DNA of 35,039 bases from Bacteriovoracaceae bacterium. Lineage in GTDB: Bacteria; Bdellovibrionota; Bacteriovoracia; Bacteriovoracales; Bacteriovoracaceae. The stretch spans positions 1 through 35,039 of the forward strand of contig CANFNX010000012.1 of NCBI GenBank assembly GCA_947448495.1, written 5' to 3'. The position numbers and the translations under genes are program-made. Shown here piece by piece: positions 7,672 to 16,033 of the stretch; positions within the stretch are counted from its first letter, which is position 1; each line of letters opens with the position of its first letter. Under the pieces are notes generated by a model. It did not search any database. It saw only the letters and a list, made by a program, of their open reading frames with translations, and was not told the origin of the DNA.

Positions 7672-8058
7672 GTTATTCCCCTATTTGTGGTTTATACCTG
7701 GTAAATCATTTTCAAGGTATATGTTAATATTTGATGACTCTGGAGAGTTGCAGGCCCAAAGAACTTTTGTTTTTGCGCGCTGGTAACAAACCATTTATTC
7801 GGAGGGGGTTTTACTAATCCCCATCAAACAAGTCAACCCACTCAGTCAAAAATAATTCATAAGGAAAATAATTCTTCCTTAAGATGGTAAAAATTTCCCT
7901 TTTCCTCTTAAGGTTTTAACAAGATTTCAGATACTTAAGAGCTCTTCCTAGGGTCTATTAAGTGAACTGGTAAATCTTAAATTTTCTAAAAAAGCCCGTC
8001 AGGATGCCGAAAAGTAGATGAAAGGCCAATTGGATGGCCGAATCGAGACAGGATGCCC
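7672..8058. promoter_or_regulatory. Divergent intergenic region with repeats and hairpins
   Basis: This gap between the divergent PhaR-led operon and the TPR gene holds no convincing full-size gene. It contains an inverted repeat TATACC/GGTATA (7693-7698 and 7716-7721, 17-base spacer) just upstream of phaR. A 10-base direct repeat CTGGTAAATC occurs at 7698-7707 and 7967-7976, with a partial CTGGTAA at 7780-7786. There is a GC-rich hairpin (7804-7822), the palindrome AAGAGCTCTT (7937-7946), and a second small hairpin GGCCA/TGGCC (8024-8039). I see no strong sigma-70 promoter by eye. PhaR proteins are typically autoregulatory, so operators here are plausible (inference). Confidence 0.5.
7804..7822. 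other. Hairpin, 7-bp stem with 5-base loop
   Basis: GGGGGTT at 7804-7810 pairs with AATCCCC at 7816-7822 (one G-U in RNA) around the loop TTACT. No T-run follows on either strand, so it does not look like an intrinsic terminator. It lies about 130 bases upstream of phaR and 230 bases upstream of the TPR gene. Confidence 0.45.
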
Positions 8059-8062
8059 ATGA
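8004..8062 (+). other. Two tandem micro-ORFs chained by ATGA overlaps into the TPR gene start
   Basis: ATG 8004 opens a 5-codon frame (MPKSR) whose TGA overlaps ATG 8018. That opens a 14-codon frame (MKGQLDGRIETGCP) whose TGA (8060-8062) overlaps ATG 8059, the preferred start of the TPR lipoprotein. CAGGATGCC occurs both at 8000-8008 and at 8049-8057, each just at a start site. This may be a translational-coupling leader or chance. Confidence 0.3.
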
Positions 8063-9912
8063 GAGTTTTACTACCGATTATCGTTGCTGTTCCCCTGACA
8101 TTTGTGAGCTGTACGATGGTGCCTCAGAAGCCTGAAGCCCAATCGGAGTTAGTGCAGCTCGAAATTGATAAGCAGGATAAGAAGGCCTATGAGTTGGCCC
8201 TCAAGCAGATGGATGCGTTGGTGACAAAGGCTAAAAGTCATCCTGAAACAAAATCCTATATTTCCAGTGACCTTTTTTTAAAAGGGAATATGTCTCTTTT
8301 GGAAGGAGACTATGTCACAGCGTCTATTTTATTTAAGACAATTACCGAAATTGACCCGAGCGATGTTTTTGTTCAGAAAAAATATGCCATAAGCTTGATT
8401 CGACTCGGAGATCTTGAGGGAGCGCAGTTTGTTTTAGAAAATTTATATAAAACAACTAAAGAAGAGAAAGTAGGCATGATTTTGGCCGGTGTCTACACTG
8501 GGATCGATCAAGAGAGCAAAGCCCAGAAACTTTATCAGCAACTTCTTGTTGGAAATCCAAAAAATGAAGATGCCTGCGTCTTTTTGGGCAAATCCTATGC
8601 TCTGAATAAGGAGCTTAAAAAGGCTACGACCCAACTACAAGTTTGCGCTAAGAACAACCCTGAAAGCGGTATCTTTGATTATTATTTAGGGAAATTGAGT
8701 ATTGATCAGGGGCAGCCCGTGAAGGCCATGAGTTCCTTTGCGACAGCAGTAAAAAAACAACCAGGATTAACTCAAGCTGTAAGTGCACTGGGAATCATGT
8801 ATGAGGATAAGGAACAGTTTGCTCAAGCGATCAATCTTTATGAGAAACACCTTAAGGTAGATGCGAATGATAATGTCATTTTGAATCGAATGGTCCAGAT
8901 ACTTTTTCAAAAAGAAAAGTATCAGGATGTCATTCCTTATGCAGAGAGATTAAGTGACTTAGAACCCGAAAATTTAAATTTAAAAGTTAAGCTCGGCGTT
9001 CTTTACACTGATGCCAAAAAATTTCCAGAAGCAGTTTCAGTCTTTAAAGACTTATTATCGGCTGCTCCGGAATCCGATAAAATTCTCTATTATCTCGGTG
9101 CTATCTATCAAGAGATGCAAGAGTTCCAAGAATCGATTGAATACTTTAATCAAATTCCCTCCAGCAGCGGCCTTTATGCAGACAGTTCGGTTCAGATGGC
9201 CAATATGCTCTCTTCGCTGGCCCAAGCCGAGTTCATGGATAAAGAAGGAGATAAGTGGCAGTCAAAGTTCCTGAGTTTCATCAATACAAAGATGAGTGAA
9301 CTCAAGGATCTTAAAACTGAACTTACCGTCCTGAAAGCAGGTTACTTTGAGGGAATAGGGCACTTTTCAAAAGCACTAGGATCTTTGGCCACTGTTCAAA
9401 ATGAAAAAAACTTTTCTACGAGTCATAAATTTTACTTGGCGAGTCTTTATGAGAAAGAAAAAAATTATGAAAACTCCAAATCTATCATTCTTTCAGTGAT
9501 TGACCAAGACCCAAAAAATGCTCACGCCTGGAATTATCTTGGATATTCAATGCTCGTGAGAGATGAAGACGTTGAAAAGGCTCATGAGTACATCAAAAAA
9601 GCCTTGGCCATGAGTCCAAATGATGGATACATCATGGACTCTATGGGCTGGTATTATTATAAAAAAGGGGAACTCAAAAAAGCTCTTGGTCATCTACAAG
9701 TTGCTCATAAACGAGTTCCTGATGATGTTGAAATTCTGAAACATCTTGCCATCATTCACGGCGAGCTCAAAGACATTCCGAAGGCGAAATTTTATTTGGA
9801 AACAGCTTTAAAACATACTCGGCTTCCTTATGAGAAACTCGAATTGATTGGCTCTCTTGAGAAGCTCGATTCTGATCGTCTCCCTGCTTCTCAAAAGCAG
9901 AGTGGAGAATAA
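8059..9912 (+). CDS. Tetratricopeptide-repeat lipoprotein
   Basis: The start at ATG 8059 is preferred over ATG 8053 because GACAGG then sits six bases upstream. The product has 617 residues. The N-terminus (MRVLLPIIVAVPLTFVSC) looks like a lipoprotein signal with Cys18, although Phe at -3 is not the classical lipobox. The remainder is a solenoid of about a dozen TPR units, with recurring A-x-x-x-Y/F and P-x-x-A patterns. The best ones are near the C-terminus: AWNYLGYSMLVRDEDVEKAHEYIKKAL, YIMDSMGWYYYKKGELKKALGHLQVA and EILKHLAIIHGELKDIPKAKFYLETAL. Such proteins scaffold envelope complexes. In Pseudomonas a similar large TPR lipoprotein gene precedes lolB, and the next gene here is a short lipoprotein with LolB-like features, so a role near lipoprotein or outer-membrane assembly is an inference. 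Confidence 0.8.
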   Translation: MRVLLPIIVAVPLTFVSCTMVPQKPEAQSELVQLEIDKQDKKAYELALKQMDALVTKAKSHPETKSYISSDLFLKGNMSLLEGDYVTASILFKTITEIDPSDVFVQKKYAISLIRLGDLEGAQFVLENLYKTTKEEKVGMILAGVYTGIDQESKAQKLYQQLLVGNPKNEDACVFLGKSYALNKELKKATTQLQVCAKNNPESGIFDYYLGKLSIDQGQPVKAMSSFATAVKKQPGLTQAVSALGIMYEDKEQFAQAINLYEKHLKVDANDNVILNRMVQILFQKEKYQDVIPYAERLSDLEPENLNLKVKLGVLYTDAKKFPEAVSVFKDLLSAAPESDKILYYLGAIYQEMQEFQESIEYFNQIPSSSGLYADSSVQMANMLSSLAQAEFMDKEGDKWQSKFLSFINTKMSELKDLKTELTVLKAGYFEGIGHFSKALGSLATVQNEKNFSTSHKFYLASLYEKEKNYENSKSIILSVIDQDPKNAHAWNYLGYSMLVRDEDVEKAHEYIKKALAMSPNDGYIMDSMGWYYYKKGELKKALGHLQVAHKRVPDDVEILKHLAIIHGELKDIPKAKFYLETALKHTRLPYEKLELIGSLEKLDSDRLPASQKQSGE

Positions 9913-9953
9913 GAAAACTTGCGTTTCGAACCTTTTACTTTCAAAATTTAATA

Positions 9954-10610
9954 ATGAGAAATTTGCTATCTAATTTTGTATTAACTGTTTTATTTTCATC
10001 TTGTGCCATGGTGAATTATCCAGGGCTATTTCAGAAATCTATACCTGAACTGATTAGTTCCTTAAAAGGGGAGGGTGAGGGGAAAGGACGCTTAGGACTA
10101 GGAGAGCATCAATATTTATTTAGTTTTGAATCATTGATCAAAGATGATCAAGACTGGATCCTCGCAGCGAGTATCCCACTTCACGGTGAGGAAATTCTTA
10201 GTTTAAAAAATATTCGAGAAAAAACTGATTCAACTAAAGAGTATGGTCGCTTTGAGTTAAGAATGGTTCGAGGCATTAAAGATTTTTTGATTTCTCAGAA
10301 AAAATCACCGGAATTGGCCGATAATTTTCTTCAAGAGTTTCGATCAATCATTCGACTGATGTTGCACAGAAAACTTGGATTAAAAATTGAATGCGAATCT
10401 CAATGCCGGTTTGAAGAACAAATTTATCAATTAGAATTAACGAAATCTCATCTCTCTTTCAAAAAAGAGATTTTAAAAGATTATGAAATTGAACTCGTGG
10501 AATCGAATCTTACAGGATCTTTCTTCAAACGAACGAGTATCTTTTTCCGTCTCAAAGGCGCTTCTTTATCCTCTCCTCCATTGCTCTCCTTAGAGCTCTT
10601 TTGGAATTAA
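9954..10610 (+). CDS. Putative outer-membrane lipoprotein, possibly LolB-like
   Basis: 218 residues. MRNLLSNFVLTVLFSSC gives a lipoprotein-type signal with Cys17. The mature part starts with a short linker and then KGRLGLGEHQYLFSFESL...WILAASIPLHGEEILSLKN. This resembles the G-R-x-x-V...SF-x-W...P-x-G-E pattern of LolB and DUF4292 lipoproteins, in which a half-barrel of antiparallel strands accepts lipoproteins from LolA. The length (LolB about 200) fits. Two mature cysteines (CESQC, about residues 144-148) are not typical of LolB. It lies 41 bases downstream of the TPR lipoprotein gene, the same order as TPR-lolB in Pseudomonas. Similarity is by eye only, so the family call is weak, while the lipoprotein call is firmer. 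No clear ribosome site precedes ATG 9954. Confidence 0.5.
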   Translation: MRNLLSNFVLTVLFSSCAMVNYPGLFQKSIPELISSLKGEGEGKGRLGLGEHQYLFSFESLIKDDQDWILAASIPLHGEEILSLKNIREKTDSTKEYGRFELRMVRGIKDFLISQKKSPELADNFLQEFRSIIRLMLHRKLGLKIECESQCRFEEQIYQLELTKSHLSFKKEILKDYEIELVESNLTGSFFKRTSIFFRLKGASLSSPPLLSLELFWN

Positions 10611-10654
10611 TTTTTTAATACCTGACTTACTTGGTGGCAAAAAGCACCTCTTGT

Positions 10655-10672
10655 CGGAGACTTTCCGTTTTT
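10655..10672 (+). terminator. Weak intrinsic terminator candidate
   Basis: CGGAG (10655-10659) pairs with TTCCG (10663-10667) around a 3-base loop and is followed by five T. The stem is short, so efficiency is doubtful. It is well placed to separate the lipoprotein gene from the peptide-transporter operon. Confidence 0.35.
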
Positions 10673-10736
10673 GTAGTGAATAAATAAGGGATACGAATAC
10701 AATATTGTTATCCATTTTTTTAGGAGCTCAAGAGCT

Positions 10737-12494
10737 ATGAAACGTTTAGTCCTTTTATTTGGCGGGATATTTTTAATTCTCTGTGGTTGTTCAAAAGAAC
10801 GAAACTTTGATGAGCGCGAGTTACATTTTATTTCTCCTGAAAAAATAGTCGGTTTTGATCCCATTCATGCCTCTGACATGTACTCTGGCAATGAAGTCGG
10901 TAAAGTTTACGAGGGGTTATTTGAATTTCATCCCTTAAAGCGTCCTTATGAGTTGATGCCAAATTTGGCAGAGTCTTTACCGTCTGTCAGTGAAGATGGA
11001 CTGACCTACACTTTTAAATTGAAAAAGAATGTTCTCTTTCATGATTCTCCAGCTTTCAAAGATGGTAAGGGCCGTGAAATGAAGTCAGATGATATAATTT
11101 TTTCCATCAAGAGACTTGCAGATCCTAAATTACAGGCCAAAGGCTGGTGGCTTTATGATGATAAAATTGCAGGTTTAAATGAGTGGCGAGAAAAGTACGC
11201 TTCTCAAGAAACAACAAATTACAGTGATGAGATTGAGGGGATAAAAAAGATTGATGATTATTCTTTTTCAATCAAGTTAAAAAAACCATATCCTCAATTC
11301 CTTTATGCTCTTGCCATGCCTTATTCATTTGTCGTGGCCAAGGAAGCTGTTCAACATTTTGGAAAAGAGTTTCTAAATCATCCTGTTGGGACTGGTCCTT
11401 TTATCCTTCCCGTTTTTGATCAGAGCAACAGAATTGTTTATCTTAAGAACCCAACCTTTAGAGAGAAGCTTTACCCATCTGAAGGTGAGGAAGGTGATGA
11501 TAAGTTAGGTCTGCTCGCCGACGCTGGAAAAAGAATTCCTCTTGTTGACAAGATTGTTGTGGATATTGTTGTTGAATCGCAGCCTAAATGGCTTTCGTTT
11601 CAAAAGGCTAAAGCAGACTTATTAGAGATTCCAAAAGACAACTTTGACTCTGCTGTGATTGCTGGAAAAGAAATCGCTCCAGAATTAAAGAGTAAAGGGA
11701 TTCGACTTTATGCAAATGCTCAATTAGATGATACGTTTTTTGCTTTTAATCATGATGATCCGCTTTTTAAAAATAAAAAACTTCGTCAAGCGATGTCAGT
11801 GGCCTGGGATCGCCAAGAGGCCAATAAGCTTTTTTATAATGGCTCGGCAGTTGAATCTCAAAGTGTCATTCCGCAAGGCCTAGGAGGCTATCGTAAAGAA
11901 TTTAAAAATCCTTACGTAAAATTTGATCTTGAGATGGCCAAAAAGCTATTAGCAGAAGCTGGATATCCAAATGGTAAAGGACTTCCGTCTATTACCATCC
12001 AAACTCGAAACGAAACAGTAGCACGCCAAATGATCGAGCATTTTGCAAAAAATCTCGAAAAAATTGGTATTACAATTAAAGTGGGCATGAATACTTGGCC
12101 AGAACTCATCAATAAAGTCACCAAGCGCCAACACCAGATGTATACCATGGCCTGGGGTGCTGATTACCCAGATGCAGAAAACTTTCTGGGACTTCTTTAC
12201 TGTCCAAATTCATCTCCCGGCTCAAATGGGTCAAATTATTGTAACCCTGATTTTGATAATCTTTATAAAACAGCCACAATTCTTCAGGATGGACCTGAAA
12301 GAAACATTATGTATGAAAAGATGAATGAAATGATCGCTCTTGATATGCCATGGATTTTTGGCTTCAACAGAACTAAGTTTTATCTCTCACAAGCATGGTT
12401 AAAGAACTATAAATTCATGGAATTTAATCATTCTCAATTTCAATACTTAAATTTGGATTTAGAAGTCAAAAAAGAATTGATAAAGAAATTTTAA
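10737..12494 (+). CDS. Peptide ABC transporter substrate-binding lipoprotein (SBP family 5)
   Basis: A 585-residue periplasmic binding protein of the OppA/DppA class, tethered through Cys18 (lipobox LCGC). Family features are FDPIHASDMYSGNEVGKVYEGLFEF near the mature N-terminus, LAESLPSVSEDGLTYTFKLKKNVLFHD (the SBP_bac_5 signature region), VGTGPFIL around residue 220, LRQAMSVAWDRQEAN, and AWGADYPDAENFLGLLYCPN near the C-terminus. It captures oligopeptides or similar ligands and delivers them to the two permeases encoded directly downstream. A strong AGGAG lies before ATG 10737. It is the first gene of a four-gene plus-strand operon. The exact ligand cannot be read from the sequence. Confidence 0.93.
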   Translation: MKRLVLLFGGIFLILCGCSKERNFDERELHFISPEKIVGFDPIHASDMYSGNEVGKVYEGLFEFHPLKRPYELMPNLAESLPSVSEDGLTYTFKLKKNVLFHDSPAFKDGKGREMKSDDIIFSIKRLADPKLQAKGWWLYDDKIAGLNEWREKYASQETTNYSDEIEGIKKIDDYSFSIKLKKPYPQFLYALAMPYSFVVAKEAVQHFGKEFLNHPVGTGPFILPVFDQSNRIVYLKNPTFREKLYPSEGEEGDDKLGLLADAGKRIPLVDKIVVDIVVESQPKWLSFQKAKADLLEIPKDNFDSAVIAGKEIAPELKSKGIRLYANAQLDDTFFAFNHDDPLFKNKKLRQAMSVAWDRQEANKLFYNGSAVESQSVIPQGLGGYRKEFKNPYVKFDLEMAKKLLAEAGYPNGKGLPSITIQTRNETVARQMIEHFAKNLEKIGITIKVGMNTWPELINKVTKRQHQMYTMAWGADYPDAENFLGLLYCPNSSPGSNGSNYCNPDFDNLYKTATILQDGPERNIMYEKMNEMIALDMPWIFGFNRTKFYLSQAWLKNYKFMEFNHSQFQYLNLDLEVKKELIKKF

Positions 12495-12502
12495 AAGGCC
12501 CA

Positions 12503-13438
12503 ATGACTAAATATATTATCAGAAGATTACTCTACATGATTCCCGTCCTCTTAGGGGTCAGTCTAATTATCTTCGTTCTATTTAATGTTGTTTCAGGTGA
12601 CCCGACTGCAGTGCTTTTAGGGAAAAACGCGACCGTAAGGCAAATGGCAGATCTAAGAGAACAGCTTGGGCTCAATAAGTCACTTTTGTCTCAATATTTT
12701 GATGTCGTTAAATCAGCTTTCACTTTTGACTTTGGTTATTCCTGGGCGACCAAGCAGGAAATCTCGCACATGATTTGGCAAGGGGCCTATCCCTCTCTCT
12801 GTCTATCTGTTCCTGCTTTTGTTATTTCGACGATCTTGTCACTTCTGATTTCACTTATGGTTGCTTATTACAGAGGAAAAGGGATTGATCTCTTCGTACG
12901 GATTATCTGTATTGCAGGAATGAGTATTTCAGCTCTTGCCTACATCCTTTTTTTCCAATGGTTCTTTGCTTATAAATTAGGCTGGTTTGAGATCTCAGGA
13001 TTTGAGCCTGAATTTCCCGCCTTTATTTCTTATGTGGCGTTGCCTGCTGTTATTTGGATTGTTCTGAGTATTGGCCCAGATGTTAGGTTCTTTAGGACTG
13101 TTATTCTTGATGAGATATATCAAGACTATGTCCGGACCGCCCGGGCCAAGGGGATATCTGAGATGACGATCCTGTTTAGACACGTCCTGAGAAATGCTCT
13201 CATTCCGATTATTACTTATGTTGTGATTCAGATTCCTTCACTTATCCTGGGAGCTTTGCTCCTGGAAAATTTTTTTAGTATTCCTGGTCTCGGAGGAATG
13301 ACATTGAATGCCTTAAACTCATCTGACTTCCCAGTCATGAAAGCGATGGCGGTGATGTCGAGTGTTGGTTACATCTTGTTTGGACTTTTGGCGGATATTC
13401 TTTATACCGCTGCTGATCCTCGCATAAAGTTTAAATAG
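12503..13438 (+). CDS. Peptide ABC transporter permease (OppB/DppB-type)
   Basis: A 311-residue inner-membrane permease with six predicted segments. It shows the family N-terminus YIIRRLLYMIPVLLGVSLIIFVL, the GDPTAVLLGKNAT...LREQLGLNKSLLSQYFD region, and the ABC-contact EAA loop DYVRTARAKGISEMTILFRHVLRNALIPIIT. It ends in DILYTAADPRIKFK, the usual terminal motif. ATG 12503 is eight bases after the binding-protein stop, with AAAGG upstream. It pairs with the next gene to form the transmembrane channel. Confidence 0.95.
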   Translation: MTKYIIRRLLYMIPVLLGVSLIIFVLFNVVSGDPTAVLLGKNATVRQMADLREQLGLNKSLLSQYFDVVKSAFTFDFGYSWATKQEISHMIWQGAYPSLCLSVPAFVISTILSLLISLMVAYYRGKGIDLFVRIICIAGMSISALAYILFFQWFFAYKLGWFEISGFEPEFPAFISYVALPAVIWIVLSIGPDVRFFRTVILDEIYQDYVRTARAKGISEMTILFRHVLRNALIPIITYVVIQIPSLILGALLLENFFSIPGLGGMTLNALNSSDFPVMKAMAVMSSVGYILFGLLADILYTAADPRIKFK

Positions 13439-13447
13439 GACAAGAAA

Positions 13448-14299
13448 ATGAAGACGAACACATTATGGAAAGATGCTTTTAAAAGACTCTCAAATGATAA
13501 ACTGGCCTTGGTTGCTTTAGTCATTGTTTGTTTCTACTTTCTCATCGCCATTCTCTCTTCACTTGGTTTTGTTGCAAGTGGCTGGTCGCAGGAAGTGGGG
13601 GCTTCAAATTTGGCCCCATCAATGAATCATTTTTTTGGAACAGACATCTTTGGTCGGAGTGTCTTATTAAAAGTTATTAGAGGAACTCAAATTGCGATGT
13701 CCGTTGGAGTCGCTGCCTCTATTATCGCTATCCCAATTGGCGTTATTCTGGGTGCTTTGGCCGGTTATTTTGGAGGGTGGGTGGATGATATCATCACTTG
13801 GTTCTACACCACGTTCTCTTCAGTTCCAAATATCATGCTCCTCATTTCGATCACACTCATCCTTGGGAAAGGAATTTTTGCCGTTTACATCGCACTTGGA
13901 GCGACTAGTTGGGTGACTTTATGTCGACTGATTCGTGGTGAAGTGATGAAGCATAAGGAGCGAGAATATGTACAAGCTGCTGGGGCCATTGGTGGGGGGC
14001 ATTTAAGAAAACTCTTTCGTCACATCCTGCCCAACGTTTCACATATCATCATTATCAATACCTCAATGCAGTTTCAAATTGCGATTAAATCTGAAGTTAT
14101 TCTTTCCTATCTCGGTCTTGGCGTTCAAGGTGAGCCAAGCTGGGGAACGATGATTGATGATGCTAAGCTTGAGCTCGTTCGAGGTGTCTGGTGGCAACTG
14201 GCCGGTGCCACGCTTGCCATGTTTCTTATTCTTCTCGCATTTAATATTTTAGGGGATGCACTTCGTGATGCCCTTGATCCAAAGTTAAAAGGAAAATAA
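13448..14299 (+). CDS. Peptide ABC transporter permease (OppC/DppC-type)
   Basis: A 283-residue inner-membrane permease. HFFGTDIFGRSVLLKVIRGTQIAMSVG is the characteristic FGTDxxGRD-type motif, and EYVQAAGAIGGGHLRKLFRHILPN is the EAA loop docking onto the ATPase. LSYLGLGVQGEPSWGTMIDDA and GDALRDALDPKLKGK complete the family pattern. ATG 13448 is preceded by AGGACAAG, nine bases after the stop of the first permease. The gene ends three bases before the fused ATPase gene. Confidence 0.95.
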   Translation: MKTNTLWKDAFKRLSNDKLALVALVIVCFYFLIAILSSLGFVASGWSQEVGASNLAPSMNHFFGTDIFGRSVLLKVIRGTQIAMSVGVAASIIAIPIGVILGALAGYFGGWVDDIITWFYTTFSSVPNIMLLISITLILGKGIFAVYIALGATSWVTLCRLIRGEVMKHKEREYVQAAGAIGGGHLRKLFRHILPNVSHIIIINTSMQFQIAIKSEVILSYLGLGVQGEPSWGTMIDDAKLELVRGVWWQLAGATLAMFLILLAFNILGDALRDALDPKLKGK

Positions 14300-14302
14300 C
14301 TT

Positions 14303-16033
14303 ATGACATCGTTACCACTACTTTCAGTAAGAGATCTTGTGGTTGAGTTTCAAACCGGTGAAGGAATCGTGCGGGCCGTGAATAATGTGTCCTTCGATAT
14401 TCCTCAAGGTAAAACGATTGGAATTGTGGGGGAGTCCGGCTCTGGAAAAAGTGTCACTTCTCTTGCCGTTATGGGTCTTCTGCAAAAGCCGGCCGGAAAA
14501 ATCCCGCAGGGACAAATTCTTTTTGAAGGTCAAGATCTCCTCAAATACAATGAAGACCAGATGAGAAAGATCCGCGGGAATCAGATCTCAATGATTTTCC
14601 AAGAGCCTATGACTAGTTTAAATCCAGTCTTTAAAGTGGGAGAGCAAATTGCTGAAGCCTTAAGAATTCACAAAAATTTGTCAAAAAAAGAAGCTTGGGA
14701 AAAAGCTGTTCATCTGATGAACCAAGTTGGCATTCCTCATCCTGAAATAAGTGCCCATAAATTTCCTCATGAAATGTCAGGCGGGCAAAAACAACGAGTC
14801 ATGATTGCAATGGCGATTTCTTGCGAACCGAAATTACTTATCGCTGATGAACCGACAACGGCGCTCGATGTAACAATTCAAAAACAAGTCTTAGAGCTGC
14901 TTTATAAATTACAACAAGAATACCGTATGAGTATGATGTTTATTACACATGATTTGGGTGTCATTGGGGACATCGCTGATGATGTTGTCGTTATGTACCG
15001 ATCAAACGTCGTTGAAAAAAATCATGCATCTAATATTTTCATGTCAGCTCAACATCCCTATACCAAGGGGCTTCTGGCATGTCGGCCGAAGCTTGGCGCC
15101 AATCCAAAACGCTTACTTACGGTGAGTGATTTTATGACTGAAGATGGTCAGGAAAAAATTGTTCCATCTGAAAGAGTCCAGGTCTTTGACAAAGAATCAG
15201 TCATTGAAAAAGATGAAAAAGTTCTACTTGAAGTGAAGGATTTGGTGACGCAGTTTCCAATCAAAGGCGGACTTTTTGGCCGTACGGTGGATCATTTTAA
15301 GGCCGTGAATGGCGTTAGCTTTCAACTTAAGAAGGGGAAGACTCTAGGTCTTGTGGGGGAATCAGGATGCGGTAAAACGACTCTTGGGAGAACGATTCTT
15401 AGATTAGTTGAACCAGCTTCTGGGAATATTATCTACGATGGCAAAGACATTACCCATGTCTATCATGAGGAGCTTCGGCAATTGAGAAGGAAAATGCAGA
15501 TTATTTTCCAAGATCCCTATTCTTCACTCAACCCCAGAATGACGATATCAGATATTCTCACTGAGCCACTCAATATTCATAAAATTGGCGGATCGAGGGC
15601 GGAAAAATTGGATATGGCCCGGGAGCTGATTGAAAAAGTTGGTTTAAAATCCAATCAGATGAGTCGATACCCTCACGAATTTTCTGGAGGTCAGAGACAA
15701 AGAATATGTATTGCAAGAGCATTGATGCTTAAGCCTGAGTTTGTTATTTGTGATGAGTCTGTCTCTGCCCTTGATGTTTCCATTCAAGCGCAGGTTTTGA
15801 ATCTACTTCTCGATCTCCAGCAGGAGTTTGGGCTCACTTATGTCTTTATTTCACACGATTTGAGTGTCGTGAATTTTATCGCTGACGAAGTGGGTGTCAT
15901 GTATGCGGGAAAAATTATTGAGATGGATAAGGCGAGTCGCATTTATAAAAATGCGACTCAAGAATACACCCGCTCACTTCTCTCAGCAATTCCAAAAGGG
16001 CAGACTAAGCAAGCTCCGACGTTAACGGTCTGA
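14303..16033 (+). CDS. Fused double ATP-binding subunit of the peptide ABC transporter
   Basis: 576 residues contain both ATPase halves that are separate as OppD and OppF in many bacteria. The fused layout resembles YejF and GsiA. Half 1 has Walker A GESGSGKS (43-50), signature MSGGQKQR (about 157-164) and Walker B LLIADEPTTALD (about 178-189), plus the peptide-transporter C-terminal motif HPYTKGLLACRP. A linker of about 60 residues follows. Half 2 has Walker A GESGCGKTT (351-359), signature FSGGQRQR (about 457-464) and FVICDESVSALD. Both halves look catalytically intact. One oddity is VVVMYRSNVVEKN in half 1, where the family usually has a MYAGxIVE segment. The last 29 bases overlap the convergent symporter gene. 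Confidence 0.94.
   Translation: MTSLPLLSVRDLVVEFQTGEGIVRAVNNVSFDIPQGKTIGIVGESGSGKSVTSLAVMGLLQKPAGKIPQGQILFEGQDLLKYNEDQMRKIRGNQISMIFQEPMTSLNPVFKVGEQIAEALRIHKNLSKKEAWEKAVHLMNQVGIPHPEISAHKFPHEMSGGQKQRVMIAMAISCEPKLLIADEPTTALDVTIQKQVLELLYKLQQEYRMSMMFITHDLGVIGDIADDVVVMYRSNVVEKNHASNIFMSAQHPYTKGLLACRPKLGANPKRLLTVSDFMTEDGQEKIVPSERVQVFDKESVIEKDEKVLLEVKDLVTQFPIKGGLFGRTVDHFKAVNGVSFQLKKGKTLGLVGESGCGKTTLGRTILRLVEPASGNIIYDGKDITHVYHEELRQLRRKMQIIFQDPYSSLNPRMTISDILTEPLNIHKIGGSRAEKLDMARELIEKVGLKSNQMSRYPHEFSGGQRQRICIARALMLKPEFVICDESVSALDVSIQAQVLNLLLDLQQEFGLTYVFISHDLSVVNFIADEVGVMYAGKIIEMDKASRIYKNATQEYTRSLLSAIPKGQTKQAPTLTV
15934..15959 (+). repeat. Perfect 9-bp inverted repeat inside the ATPase gene
   Basis: GAGTCGCAT (15934-15942) and ATGCGACTC (15951-15959) flank an 8-base AT loop. 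It lies 75 bases before the stop, in codons for the conserved but variable tail (ASRIYKNATQEYT). It could form an mRNA hairpin and be a site of termination or processing near the convergent gene end. Confidence 0.5.

Noticed and set aside
10671-10703. TTGTAG/TACAAT promoter for the peptide-transporter operon
   Set aside because: The spacer is 21 bases and the -35 overlaps the terminator T-run, so it is too poor to call.
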